Source of the DNA: Mariniphaga sp041687255
GTDB lineage: Bacteria > Bacteroidota > Bacteroidia > Bacteroidales > Prolixibacteraceae
Reading direction: 5' to 3'
NCBI GenBank assembly: GCA_041687255.1
Contig: JAWLCL010000012.1
Location: 1 to 64,000 of the forward strand
Length of the DNA stretch: 64,000 nt
Shown: piece after piece, positions 44,470 through 53,912 of the stretch
Position numbering within the stretch: position 1 is the stretch's first letter
How the letters are laid out: every line of letters starts with the position of its first letter
Program-made: the position numbers and the translations under genes
The notes under the pieces: generated by a model
Told to the model about the DNA's origin: nothing
The model's input: the letters and a program-made list of their open reading frames with translations, nothing else
Database searches by the model: none

Positions 44470-44504
44470 TACAGTTCTTTGATAACATTTTAACACGTAG
44501 GAAT

Positions 44505-44702
44505 ATGCCAAAGATGAAAACAAATTCCGGCGCCAAGAAACGTTTCAGGCTCACCGGAACAGGGAAGATTAAAAGGAAACATGCCTACAAAAGCCATATT
44601 TTGACTAAAAAAAGTACAAAACGTAAACGTAATCTCACGTACTGGACTACCATTGACAAGACCAACGAGAGTAACGTGAAGCTTTTGCTGAGTATGAAGT
44701 AA
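44505..44702 (+). CDS. rpmI: 50S ribosomal protein L35
   Basis: 65 aa, very basic, PKMKTNSGAKKRFRLTGTGKIKRKHAYKSHILTKKS. It lies in the classical infC-rpmI-rplT arrangement, 35 bp after infC. Confidence 0.97.
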   Translation: MPKMKTNSGAKKRFRLTGTGKIKRKHAYKSHILTKKSTKRKRNLTYWTTIDKTNESNVKLLLSMK

Positions 44703-44806
44703 AATCCTTTTAATAAGTAAAAAGAGTAATTAACCCGGTTATTGTGCCTTAAAGCGCTTTCCCCATATGAAGGAGAAGCCGCCGGTAACCAAAAAAAGTA
44801 AAAAGT

Positions 44807-45151
44807 ATGCCAAGAAGTGTAAATCATGCAGCATCACGTGCCCGGAGGAAAAAAATTCTGAAGAGGACGAAAGGTTATTTCGGAGCACGTAAAAATGTTT
44901 GGACAGTAGCCAAGAATACCTGGGAAAAAGGGCAACAGTATGCCTATCGCGACAGGAAAACAAAAAAGCGCAATTTCCGTGCATTGTGGATTCAGCGTAT
45001 TAACGCCGCAGCCCGTATCGAAGGGTTGTCGTATTCGCAGTTTATGGGGTTGCTCAAGAAAAACGCCATTGAAATCAACAGGAAAGTATTGGCCGATTTG
45101 GCCATGAACCAGCCTGAAGCGTTCAAAGCAATAGTTGATAAAGTAAAATAG
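44807..45151 (+). CDS. rplT: 50S ribosomal protein L20
   Basis: 114 aa: PRSVNHAASRARRKKILKRTKGYFGARKNVWTVAKNTWEKGQQYAYRDRKTKKRNFR. Last gene of the thrS-infC-rpmI-rplT operon. The preceding 104-nt spacer holds short complementary bits but no convincing L20 operator could be drawn. Confidence 0.97.
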   Translation: MPRSVNHAASRARRKKILKRTKGYFGARKNVWTVAKNTWEKGQQYAYRDRKTKKRNFRALWIQRINAAARIEGLSYSQFMGLLKKNAIEINRKVLADLAMNQPEAFKAIVDKVK

Positions 45152-45180
45152 TGAACTGTATATTTTAGGTGAAAAATATT

Positions 45181-45211
45181 AAAAAACCCGGAGTAACTTC
45201 CGGGTTTTTTT
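45181..45211 (+). terminator. Terminator of the thrS-rplT operon
   Basis: CCCGGA/TCCGGG stem extended by A/T pairs, short loop, and a seven-T tail, 30 bp after rplT. Confidence 0.9.
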
Positions 45212-45815
45212 GTGACCTCCGGGCAGCACCCGGTGGTTCTGGCCCCTAATCACAACTTCAGCTTTAGATTAATCATGCGACTGACTATTAAGGCTTTTGT
45301 CTCATTTTCATCAGAAGAACCTGAAGTTACCCTATCTTACTCTCAAAATGTGTAATTCGTCCTCAGTTGTTCACTCTGTCCCCATAATTTAAATTCTTTT
45401 TTTTCATCGGCTGAATTTTATTTTGTGCCAATCAGTCCACTATTTTTCTTCGTTTAAAACCTATAGGTTTCTATTATATAACTAAAGTCTCAATCCATTA
45501 ATTCTCAAATGTTTCATTTTATGCAAAAGGTGACAGGGATTCCGTCCTTGCCTGTTTCGGGTGAAATGCGTTGGTTATGAGGTAGAATAATAAATGGAGA
45601 GAAGAATGGAAACCCTTTACAACGGACCTTTGAAACCGAAACCTGGAACAGGGATTTCTAAAATATTTAAATTCCGCTGCGCTTCAACACTGAACAGTTA
45701 GTCTTTATTGCAATATTGCCCTCAGTTAAAAGGATTGCTCATTGATTTCTCTGGCCCTTTAGCCCGGGTGGAATGTTTATTGTAAAATCATTGTACAATT
45801 CAAAAAACAACTGTC
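45212..45815. other. About 600 bp gene-free region
   Basis: No conserved frame, tRNA, or TAnnTTTG/-33 pair was recognised. There is a small palindrome TTGTACAA near 45797. AT-rich stretches only. It precedes a small reading frame. Confidence 0.4.
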
Positions 45816-45998
45816 ATGAGTATAGATGAATTATATCTGTTGGAAAATGTGATACATGGAGAAGACAGGGATTTGGAATCGGGTGATAATCCTGATGAAA
45901 GAGAAAAGAGAAAAGAAAATGCTCCCGAAGAAAGTGATGAGGGCGACAGGGATCTTGAATCGGGTGATAATCCTGATGAAAGAAGGAAAGGACTATAG
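45816..45998 (+). CDS. Small acidic protein with two DRDLESGDNPDER repeats
   Basis: 60 aa, very acidic. The block DRDLESGDNPDER occurs twice, 27 residues apart (DNA copies from 45864 and 45945). The repeat is near-identical at both nucleotide and protein level, with mostly silent or conservative changes in between. No hydrophobic core. It might be a real short gene or a by-product of duplicated DNA; no homology recognised. Confidence 0.45.
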   Translation: MSIDELYLLENVIHGEDRDLESGDNPDEREKRKENAPEESDEGDRDLESGDNPDERRKGL

Positions 45999-46030
45999 TC
46001 AGATAATTTTCTCAGAACACACTGTTCTGT

Positions 46031-47791
46031 TTAACTCGATAAATCCCCTTTCATCAACATTTCAATGGCTTCATTAAGCGAACCGGCCCTGATTACCTCG
46101 CCGGAGTTGACAAAGTAGATGACATCGGCATTGGCAATGGTATTCAATCGGTGTGCAATTACCAGTTTTGTTGTGGAAGCCGGAAGTTTCTGAAGAATCT
46201 CCTCCAGCAAGTTTTCAGTTACAGTATCGATGTTTGCTGTAGCTTCATCTAAAATAAGCAGATCAGGTTTACGCAGAATGGTACGCATGAATGCTATAAG
46301 TTGTTTTTGCCCCAGGCTAAGGCCGTCGCCCGATACATTAATTTTGGTTTCCAGCCCCTTTTCAAATCGTAGCATCAGCGATTGCAGGCCCGACTCATGA
46401 AAGATACGGGTGAGTTCGTTATTGTCAAGATGTTGGTATTCACTGTTGCCATAAAGGATGTTATCTCTTATTGTTCCGCTGAACAAGAAAGGATCCTGCA
46501 AAATGAATCCGATATTTTTTACCCGTTCTTCTGGCGCATAGGAGCGAATGTCGCGACCATGCAAAAGCACTTTTCCTTTTACCGGGTCAAAAAGCCGGGC
46601 TGCAAGGGATGCGGTAGTGGTTTTTCCACCACCTGTCGGGCCAACAAATGCATAGGTTTTCCCTTTTTTTAAATCAAAGCTTATTTGATGCAATACCTCA
46701 TTGTCGTTTGAATAGGAAAAGGAAACGTTGCGAAACGATATTACGGCTGCCGCAGGTTCGGTTTCATTTGCTTTCACCTGGGGAAGATTATTTTCCAAAT
46801 CCAACACTTTTCTGACCCTTTCCCAGGCAGCCAGGGCAACCTGAAAGCTTGCCCATAATGAAGCCAATTGGCGCAGAGGGCTATAAAAGCTGTTTACATA
46901 AGCGATAAAGCTGATTAATAACCCAATGGTGAACTGCCCTTGTGAAATGAACCAGATTCCTAATATGAGGACGATTACAGAACCTAAATTAGAGAATAAG
47001 GTATATACCGGTAAAAATACATTGTTGGCAACACCGGCTTTCACTGCAGCTGAATAGTTGTGCCGGTTAATTAAATCAAAGCGTTTCCGGAAATAATCGC
47101 GCCGGTTAAAAGCTATGACTACCCTAAAATTATTCAGGCTCTCCTGTACTTCAGAACTTAAATCACCTTCACTTTTCAGGCTTCTTGCATTCAGGTGGTT
47201 GACAAATGATGAAACTGCCCTTGTGAAAATCAATATCAGTAAAGCAGGTGCAAGTGTTGCCGCTCCAAGCGGTAAGTGAATCGAAAGTAAAAATATTCCC
47301 GCCCCAGTCATCATCAGGATAGAGCGTAAAAATTGCATTAATGATTGTGAAAAGAACTGGTTGATTTTATCGGTATCGTTATTTATCCTGGAAATCAAAT
47401 CACCGGTTTTATTTTGATTAAAGAAAGCGTAAGGCAATTCCTGTAATTTTTCAAACACCGAATTGCGAAGATTAAACAGCATTCGCTGTCCGACTGTGCC
47501 CATTAGTTTGGTTTGCAGGTAACCAGCTCCGAAAGCAATAACATACATTACCAAAAGAATGCTGCTATAAATAAGGACTCCCCTGAACCGACCGGTTTGG
47601 ATATAGTTGTCGACGGTATATCCTATTATAATAGGTCCGGCAAGATTAAATGCTGCGGTTACCACCATTGCAATAAAGGCAATCACCAGAACTTTTTTTT
47701 CTTTTACCATATGAGCCACCAAACTTTTCAGAGAACTGAAACCGGGTTTTTGCCGGCCCATATTGTCTTCTGTATTCAGATTATAATTCAT
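46031..47791 (-). CDS. ABC exporter half-transporter, catalytically competent subunit
   Basis: 586 aa from MNYNLNTEDNMGRQKPGF. Six membrane helices (about 40-310) precede an NBD with Walker A FVGPTGGGKTTTASLAARLF, Q-loop GFILQDPFLFSGTIRDN, signature LSLGQKQLIAF, Walker B PDLLILDEATANID (Glu intact) and H-loop VIAHRLNTI. The signature is LSLGQ rather than LSGGQ. Overlaps the upstream partner gene by 11 bp; together they form a heterodimeric multidrug or lipid exporter. An upstream Met at 47875 lies within the partner gene. Confidence 0.92.
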   Translation of the reverse strand: MNYNLNTEDNMGRQKPGFSSLKSLVAHMVKEKKVLVIAFIAMVVTAAFNLAGPIIIGYTVDNYIQTGRFRGVLIYSSILLVMYVIAFGAGYLQTKLMGTVGQRMLFNLRNSVFEKLQELPYAFFNQNKTGDLISRINNDTDKINQFFSQSLMQFLRSILMMTGAGIFLLSIHLPLGAATLAPALLILIFTRAVSSFVNHLNARSLKSEGDLSSEVQESLNNFRVVIAFNRRDYFRKRFDLINRHNYSAAVKAGVANNVFLPVYTLFSNLGSVIVLILGIWFISQGQFTIGLLISFIAYVNSFYSPLRQLASLWASFQVALAAWERVRKVLDLENNLPQVKANETEPAAAVISFRNVSFSYSNDNEVLHQISFDLKKGKTYAFVGPTGGGKTTTASLAARLFDPVKGKVLLHGRDIRSYAPEERVKNIGFILQDPFLFSGTIRDNILYGNSEYQHLDNNELTRIFHESGLQSLMLRFEKGLETKINVSGDGLSLGQKQLIAFMRTILRKPDLLILDEATANIDTVTENLLEEILQKLPASTTKLVIAHRLNTIANADVIYFVNSGEVIRAGSLNEAIEMLMKGDLSS

Positions 47792-49529
47792 AGTGGCTTG
47801 TGCTTTTTTGCGATTCATATATCTGAACATATTCCGGGCAGGTAGTCCGAAGGGTTTGATGACTGCCGGCTGCAATCATTTCGCCCTCCATAAGCAACAC
47901 TATCAGGTCGAAATCCTTAACAGGCTTAATTTTTTGGGTTACTGAAACAAGCGTAATATCAGGATAATTGCTGATTACATTTTGAAGAATTCGTTTTTCC
48001 GTTTGCAGATCGACCCGCGAGGTAAAGTCATCGAGCAGGAGAATTTTAGGGTTCAATGCCAGGGCGCGCGCCAGCATTATGCGCTGCTTCTGACCTCCCG
48101 ACAAGCTTGTTCCACGCTCTGAAACTACGGTGTCAAGTTTTTGAGGCAGAGTTCTTATAAATTCCGTTAAGCCGGCTGTGTGGATTGCTTTCTCCAGTGA
48201 ACTGTCTGTAACGGTGTTGCTGAATGCAATATTTTCTCTCAGGCTCATATTAAAAAGCACACTGTCCTGGAAAACAAAACCAATTTGATTGTAGACGTTC
48301 TCCCTGTTGTAATCGTCAACATTTACCCCGTCGAATTCTACTGTGCCTTCATCCGGTTTCACAAGACCGGTAAGAAGGTACAGCAGCTGGCTTTTACCGG
48401 CTGCCGTCGGTCCTATTATGGCTGTACGTGTGCCGGCTTTTATTTCGAAGGAAACACTTTGCAAAGCCGGTTTTCCGTCATACCTCACAGTGACATTATT
48501 AAATCTGATGCTGCCCTGAAGGGGCTTGTCAATGGTGCCGGCAACTTCTGAATCAGGGGCTTTCATAACATTGTCGATTCGTTCATACGATGCCGTAGCC
48601 CGGGCGATTAAGTTGCTCATAAATCCGATAACAATAATCGGAAAGATGAGCAGCGAAACATAACTGTTAAAGGCTGCAAAATCTCCGAGCGACAAATTTC
48701 CTGAAATTACCAGATGGCCACCAAGGGCAAGAATTGTCAGCGTAGCCATATTTGCAACAAAAGTGATAAGCGGGATAAGTGTTGCAAACAAGGTTACTAT
48801 TGAAATCCCCAAATCGCGGGCTTCGGTGCTTGCAGCCATAAACTTCCTGTATTCCGATTGTTGGGCATTGAGCACCCTTATTACGGCTGCTCCCAATATG
48901 CTTTCATTGATTATCCTGTTTAACCAATCGACGACCTCCCTGCTCTTTTTGAAATAAATCCTTACCCGTTTTAATACAAAACTGAATGAAATACCAATTA
49001 CTGGAATCATCAAAATCACCGGCAGCGCCAGTTTCCAGTTAATGGTAATCAGCAGCACACTGGTGCCGAGAATCATAAAGGCTGACGATACAATGGAGGT
49101 GACTGCCTGCGAAACAAAAAGCTTTACGGAATCCATGTCGGAGGTAAGATTTGTCAGCAGTTTTGAAGGATTGGATTTCTGAATAAAAGAATAGCTCTGC
49201 CGCGATATTTTTTCAGAAAGCTGCTTGCGGAGATCAAAGCTCACCCGTTCGGAGGCATACGTTTGAACAACCATTTGCAACAGTGAAAAAACAAAAATTA
49301 CTGCTACTGCAAATAGAAATTGCAACAGGATATTTTTCAGGATAAAATTGCCGGCAGTGTAGGAATCGATGCCATGGGATATTATTTTTGGAATTACCAG
49401 GTTGGCAGCATTTCCCAAAAGTGCAAACAGAACAAGCAACACCACCAAAAACTTATACGGTTTTAGCAGAGAAAAGATATTTGATTTTATCTTTTTCTGA
49501 TTTGCTTTTCCTTTATTAATAATTGCCAT
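47781..49529 (-). CDS. ABC exporter half-transporter, degenerate NBD subunit
   Basis: 582 aa. Membrane domain (about 30-310) and NBD with Walker A AIIGPTAAGKSQLLYLL, signature TSLSGGQKQRIMLARAL, but Walker B is ILLLDDFTSRVD (Asp where the catalytic Glu is expected) and the H-loop reads LVSVTQKIKPVK (Gln for His). The canonical signature here pairs with the intact Walker B of the partner, and the degenerate Walker B pairs with its LSLGQ, so one ATP site is active and one is degenerate. Confidence 0.92.
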   Translation of the reverse strand: MAIINKGKANQKKIKSNIFSLLKPYKFLVVLLVLFALLGNAANLVIPKIISHGIDSYTAGNFILKNILLQFLFAVAVIFVFSLLQMVVQTYASERVSFDLRKQLSEKISRQSYSFIQKSNPSKLLTNLTSDMDSVKLFVSQAVTSIVSSAFMILGTSVLLITINWKLALPVILMIPVIGISFSFVLKRVRIYFKKSREVVDWLNRIINESILGAAVIRVLNAQQSEYRKFMAASTEARDLGISIVTLFATLIPLITFVANMATLTILALGGHLVISGNLSLGDFAAFNSYVSLLIFPIIVIGFMSNLIARATASYERIDNVMKAPDSEVAGTIDKPLQGSIRFNNVTVRYDGKPALQSVSFEIKAGTRTAIIGPTAAGKSQLLYLLTGLVKPDEGTVEFDGVNVDDYNRENVYNQIGFVFQDSVLFNMSLRENIAFSNTVTDSSLEKAIHTAGLTEFIRTLPQKLDTVVSERGTSLSGGQKQRIMLARALALNPKILLLDDFTSRVDLQTEKRILQNVISNYPDITLVSVTQKIKPVKDFDLIVLLMEGEMIAAGSHQTLRTTCPEYVQIYESQKSTSHYEL

Positions 49530-49887
49530 TTTATCAGGAGATCATTTTAACTGCAAAATAAGCCAAAATCATGACGATATGAATTCAAGCCTATAGATAA
49601 GGTTGATACTCTGAAATGATTTGTCCTATTATGTTCTTGTTACAAGTGATATAAGGTTGAAGTTTTTACTTCCCAATTCATAAATATTTGAGATTCAAAA
49701 TAAACTTTAGTCGTTTAATGCCCGGAATTTGGTTTTTGCCTGATGAAATTTTTTTAATCTTCAATTTGCTTTAAATAATATTACAGGTAAACTTTAACGA
49801 ACAGCTATCTGTAAAACCCACTGCTCTTAAATTGATTGTTGTTTGGTGCAACTGTTTCAGAGTACTGATTTGTAGTGCAAACGTACA
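49530..49887. other. About 360 bp intergenic region
   Basis: AT-rich. A weak CTTTAG/ TAAACTTTA stretch occurs twice, but no promoter pair, RNA or repeat was established. It separates the divergent-looking ends of the ABC exporter and SDR genes, both of which are on the minus strand. Confidence 0.4.
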
Positions 49888-50676
49888 TTATATACCTTTA
49901 ATCAAACCACCATCCACCACCAGACTAGCCCCGGTTATGTAGGATGCTGCATCCGACAGTAAAAATGCACCTGCTTTGCCAAACTCTTCAATTGTTCCGT
50001 ACCTTCCTAAAGGGATGCCCGATTCATGCTGTTGTTTAACCTGTTCAACCGGTATACCTTGTTTTTCCGAAAGGTTATTGTCGAGTGTTTTTACGCGGTC
50101 GGTATCAAAGCGGCCAGGTATAAGATTATTTACCCTGATGTTTTCATCGGCCAGCTCATTGGCCAGGCTTTTTACAAGACTTGCTACCCCTGAACGAAAC
50201 ACATTCGACAACAGCAGGCCATTTATCGGCTCTTTTACTGACATTGATGTAACAGTTAAAATAGAGCCTCCCCCTCCTGAACGCATATGGGGCAGCACGC
50301 CCCGAATCAGCCGTACTGCACTCATAAGCGTAAGGTTGTATGCTGAATGCCAGTCGTCATCAGAGAAATCATCGAAATTACCCGGGGGCGGACCTCCTGC
50401 ATTCACTACCAGTCCGTCGATACGTTCAAAGGCTTGTGCTGCCTCATCTACCCATGCTTTTATGGAACCCGCATCTGAAGCATCGAATACCGAGGCAAGC
50501 ACTGCAGCACTCGTTGCTTCCCTTAATTTTTGTGCTGCAGCTTCCACATGTTCCCGGTTGCGGCTTGCTATACAAACTGCAGCTCCATTGCGGGCCAGCT
50601 CTTGTGCAATTCCAAACCCAAGCCCTTTGCTGGAAGCAGCGACCATAAATACCTTTCCTTTTATATTTATATCCAT
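49888..50676 (-). CDS. Short-chain dehydrogenase/reductase with altered active site
   Basis: 262 aa. Cofactor loop VAASSKGLGFGIAQELA and VNAGGPPPGNF are present. The usual Ser-Tyr-x-x-x-Lys region is TVTSMSVKEPINGLLLSNVFRSGVASLVKSLA: in the YxxxK position the sequence has SNVFR, so Tyr is replaced by Ser and Lys by Arg. This matches a known SDR subfamily of unknown substrate. Ends SYITGASLVVDGGLIKGI. Confidence 0.85.
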   Translation of the reverse strand: MDINIKGKVFMVAASSKGLGFGIAQELARNGAAVCIASRNREHVEAAAQKLREATSAAVLASVFDASDAGSIKAWVDEAAQAFERIDGLVVNAGGPPPGNFDDFSDDDWHSAYNLTLMSAVRLIRGVLPHMRSGGGGSILTVTSMSVKEPINGLLLSNVFRSGVASLVKSLANELADENIRVNNLIPGRFDTDRVKTLDNNLSEKQGIPVEQVKQQHESGIPLGRYGTIEEFGKAGAFLLSDAASYITGASLVVDGGLIKGI

Positions 50677-50689
50677 AATTTTTAAAAAT

Positions 50690-50936
50690 ACAAATCACAA
50701 AATACAAATCACAAATAAGTAGCAGAAGACAAATTTCAATCTTAAAAATCCAAATTACCGATTTTAAAATTGAGGTAACACATTAATCTGGGGTTTGTTT
50801 TTTATAAATCTTCCATTTGTTTTTTACAAGCTTGTTACTTGTTATTTATAATCTCATTATTTGTTATTTGTAAGTTTGATATTTGTTATTTGTAAGTTTG
50901 ATATTTGTTATTTGTAATCTTGTTATTTGTTTTTTG
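50690..50936. repeat. AT-rich CAAATCACAAAT / TTATTTGTAAG repeats
   Basis: Short units (CAAATCACAAAATACAAATCACAAAT) at the left and about three copies of GTAAGTTTGATATTTGTTATTT at the right are in opposite orientation around a unique middle. It belongs to the same style as 34638-35228. Confidence 0.6.
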
Positions 50937-52019
50937 CTAATTGTTATTTTCATACTTTATGAGTGCATATGTAGCAAAGGAGGCCAGCCAATGTGCCCCT
51001 GCATATTCACCCGAATCCATTTTATCGTAGCTGAAGTTAAAGTGACGGATTCCCAAATCAAACATTTTTTGATTCCCAAGTGCATTGCCCATTTCAAAAA
51101 GGCACCATGCACGGCTGAAGTTAAGTCCGTCGAGATGTGCAAGTTTGCCATCGCTGCGGTCGGTTACCACGGCAGGCTCCAGAAACTTGTCCGGGTTTTT
51201 TTCAAACCCCGGCAGGAACTTTTTAAGCCATTTTTTATATTCCTTCTTAGGCAACACTTTTTGCATTAATGCCGCTTCCTGCAGGCAGGGCGACAGGAAA
51301 TCAAATCCGCCCGGCTCCCAGGTGAGCGGACAACTCTCATCATTAATAAAATAAACCCGCGCTTTTTCTTCTATTTTTTGTGCCAGTGCGGAATCATATT
51401 TCCGGGCATAATCGTAGGCAAACGACATTCCGAAGGCAACATTTGTATGCTCTCCCACGCGTATGGGGTAAATAAGTTTATCGAGAAACTCAATAAATTT
51501 AGCCGACACCAGCTCCGTAAGCGGCTTCAGGTTTTTCTGCATTTCCCTTGCTTCAGGCGAATCCCACTCCTGTAATGCCTCGTCAAGTTTCAGCAGCCAT
51601 GCCCAGCCATAGGTTCGCTCAAAGTCTTTGTTGTGCTCATCATCGAAATACTCCACTTCCTTCAGGATATTTTCACGGGTGATGTTCTTTTTTAGCTTAG
51701 TTAAAATCTCATCGCTATGTTCGAATTCAGGAAAAGTTTTTAATAGGATAACAAGTGTCCAATGTCCGTGAACCGATGAGTGCCAGTCGAAACAACCATA
51801 AAATGCCGGGTGCAGTTCGCGGGGGGGCGACAGGTAACTGTCGTTACCCAATACATGTCCCGGTTTATTTGGATACTCTTTGTCGATACAGTCGTAGGCA
51901 AAGTGGTACAGGTAACCTGCTTTTTTTTCGTCAAAGATCAGGGAATTTCTGTCTTCGTTATTTTGTGCATGAGTTGCAAGGGCCATGAAAATACAGATTA
52001 TAGGTAATAAACGCATCAT
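50937..52019 (-). CDS. DUF2891 family secreted protein
   Basis: 360 aa with signal peptide (LLPIICIFMALATHAQN). Helical DUF2891 body: HPAFYGCFDWHSSVHGHWTLVILLKTFPEFE, FERTYGWAWLLKLDEALQEW, YPIRVGEHTNVAFGMSFAYDYA, ESCPLTWEPGGFDFLSPCLQEAALM and HLDGLNFSRAWCLFEM. Alpha/alpha-barrel architecture resembling glycosidase folds; activity unknown. Single gene. Confidence 0.88.
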   Translation of the reverse strand: MMRLLPIICIFMALATHAQNNEDRNSLIFDEKKAGYLYHFAYDCIDKEYPNKPGHVLGNDSYLSPPRELHPAFYGCFDWHSSVHGHWTLVILLKTFPEFEHSDEILTKLKKNITRENILKEVEYFDDEHNKDFERTYGWAWLLKLDEALQEWDSPEAREMQKNLKPLTELVSAKFIEFLDKLIYPIRVGEHTNVAFGMSFAYDYARKYDSALAQKIEEKARVYFINDESCPLTWEPGGFDFLSPCLQEAALMQKVLPKKEYKKWLKKFLPGFEKNPDKFLEPAVVTDRSDGKLAHLDGLNFSRAWCLFEMGNALGNQKMFDLGIRHFNFSYDKMDSGEYAGAHWLASFATYALIKYENNN

Positions 52020-52059
52020 GAATAACTTTTTTCCGAAAATACAAAATTTATTGGTTTCA

Positions 52060-52245
52060 AGAGAAAGAGCATTGGGCCCGGCTCTGCTAAACCGGCATGA
52101 AAGAGTGGGGCTAAAGCACGGGAGAGGAGATTGTAAGTTTGATTGTTGCCACCAGCATGAAAGCTGGGGATAGTAACCCCTTGGGGCAAGGCATCCAATC
52201 AGCCATGCCAGGAATTATAACCCCAATATTTACCTGGGGGATTAT
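52060..52245. repeat. Dispersed palindromic repeat (copy related to 31.7-32.2 kb)
   Basis: CCAGC-ATGAAA-GCTGG (52152-52167) mirrors palindromes at 31782-31797, and ATTATAACCCCAATATTTA (52213-52231) matches 32151-32170. Lies in the gap beyond the MATE gene end. Confidence 0.6.
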
Positions 52246-53681
52246 ACCTCACGGAGCTTCCACTTGCCCTTTCTGAAAAGAAGCCAGGCAATGACGGCCA
52301 ACAGGCTCTCGGCTGAAACAATGGCTATGCTTGCACCTTTTAGTCCCATATCAAAGGTGATGGCCAGCAGGTATGCAAGCGGAATTTCTACAAGCCAGAA
52401 GCAGAGCAGGTTTATTTTTGTTGGGGTGAATGTATCACCGCTGCCGTTAAATCCTTGTATGAGAACCATGCCCAGGGCATAGAAAATAAAACCGTAACTG
52501 ATGATGCGTAATGCCATTGCTCCGAATTCAACTACGGCTTCATCGGCGATGAAAAGCCTTATGAAGAAATCAGGAAACAAGGCCATTATCAATCCAATTA
52601 TTCCCATGAACGTCATGTTTGCATACCCTGTAATCCAAACTGATTGTTCTGCTCTTTGCGGATGTTTGGCTCCAAGGTTCTGACCCACCAGAGTGGATGC
52701 TGCATTGCTGAGGCCCCATGCGGGCAAAAGTGAAAACAAGATGATACGTATGGCGATGGTATATCCTGCCAGTGCATCCGGTCCGCTGACCGAAATTATA
52801 CGTACCAAAAAAATCCAGCTTGATGTGGCCACCAGGTTTTGCAATATGCCGCCACCCGAAATTTGCAGCAACTCCAGCATCACCTTTACTTTTATTTGTA
52901 TGCTCTGCACATACAGTTTTATTCGGTGGTTTCCCCTGAAGAGCAGGTAAAACTGGTATATAACCGCCAGTCCACGGCCGATTGTTGTAGCAATGGCAGC
53001 TCCCGCAAGGCCCAGTTCAGGAAAGGGGCCAATACCAAAAATAAGCAACGGGTCAAGAACCAGGTTTATCAGGTTGGCAAACCACACCACGCGCATTGAA
53101 ATGGCAGCATCACCTGAGCTGCGGAATACCGCATTAATAATGAAAAGCAACATCACTACGGCATTGCCTCCAAAAATGATAGCCGGATAAAGAGCTCCTT
53201 CTTCAGCCATTGTTTCCGAAGCCCCCATTAGAATAAGGAATTCTTTTGCAAAGAAAAGGCCCGGCAAGGCAATTATGAATGAAATAAAAATTCCTGCAAG
53301 AATAGCCTGGAAAGCAACAACGCCTGCTTCCTGTTTTCGCTTTTCACCAATGCGTCGAGCTACAAGTGCTGTGGTGGCTACACTTAAGCCTGAAGCTACT
53401 GCATAAACAATTGTCATTACCGATTCGGTAATGCCTACAATGGCTACAGCTTCTGAACCCAGCCTGGAAACGAAAAAAATATCTACTACGGCAAATATCG
53501 ATTCCATAAGCATTTCCAGTACCATAGGCACTGCAAGAATCAATATGGCATGCCCAAGAGGGGCTTTTGTGAAATCACGTTCAGTGCCCCCAATCGATTC
53601 TTTAATGTCTTTCCAAAAGGATTTTAACCGGTCAGTATCGATGCCAATGAAACTTTTGTTTTTTAACTTGATTCCCGACAT
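52242..53681 (-). CDS. MATE family efflux transporter
   Basis: 479 aa with twelve hydrophobic segments; GHAILILAVPMVLEMLMESIFAVVDIFFVSRLGSEAVAIVGITESVMTI is the MATE N-terminus, followed by STLVGQNLGAKHPQRAEQSVW and AYLLAITFDMGLKGASIAIV. An N-terminal soluble extension of about 35 residues is present. Na+/H+-driven efflux of cationic compounds; substrate unknown. Confidence 0.92.
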   Translation of the reverse strand: MSGIKLKNKSFIGIDTDRLKSFWKDIKESIGGTERDFTKAPLGHAILILAVPMVLEMLMESIFAVVDIFFVSRLGSEAVAIVGITESVMTIVYAVASGLSVATTALVARRIGEKRKQEAGVVAFQAILAGIFISFIIALPGLFFAKEFLILMGASETMAEEGALYPAIIFGGNAVVMLLFIINAVFRSSGDAAISMRVVWFANLINLVLDPLLIFGIGPFPELGLAGAAIATTIGRGLAVIYQFYLLFRGNHRIKLYVQSIQIKVKVMLELLQISGGGILQNLVATSSWIFLVRIISVSGPDALAGYTIAIRIILFSLLPAWGLSNAASTLVGQNLGAKHPQRAEQSVWITGYANMTFMGIIGLIMALFPDFFIRLFIADEAVVEFGAMALRIISYGFIFYALGMVLIQGFNGSGDTFTPTKINLLCFWLVEIPLAYLLAITFDMGLKGASIAIVSAESLLAVIAWLLFRKGKWKLREV

Positions 53682-53912
53682 TGTATCCCTTTTGAATTTG
53701 ATGCTTATGTAATTCTTTTGGAACTTGCATTTTATGAAAAAAGCCGTGTTGCTTAACGCAGAGTAAGGTTTCGCAAGAGCAGCAGCGGCAAATATACAGA
53801 ATTATTTTTTTTGAATCTGGCTGTTACAAGCTGTGCCCGATTATTTTTAATATCTGCTGAACCCTGCTTTCTGTTTGTCTGTTATTGTTTTCAAATCGAA
53901 CCCGTACTAAGA

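Noticed and set aside
44703..44806. L20 autoregulatory operator between rpmI and rplT
   Set aside because: Short complementary bits exist but no stable helix or known L20-binding fold could be drawn.
53811..53912. Upstream start of the GH127-tail lipoprotein
   Set aside because: It puts the lipobox at residue about 50, which signal peptidase II would not use.
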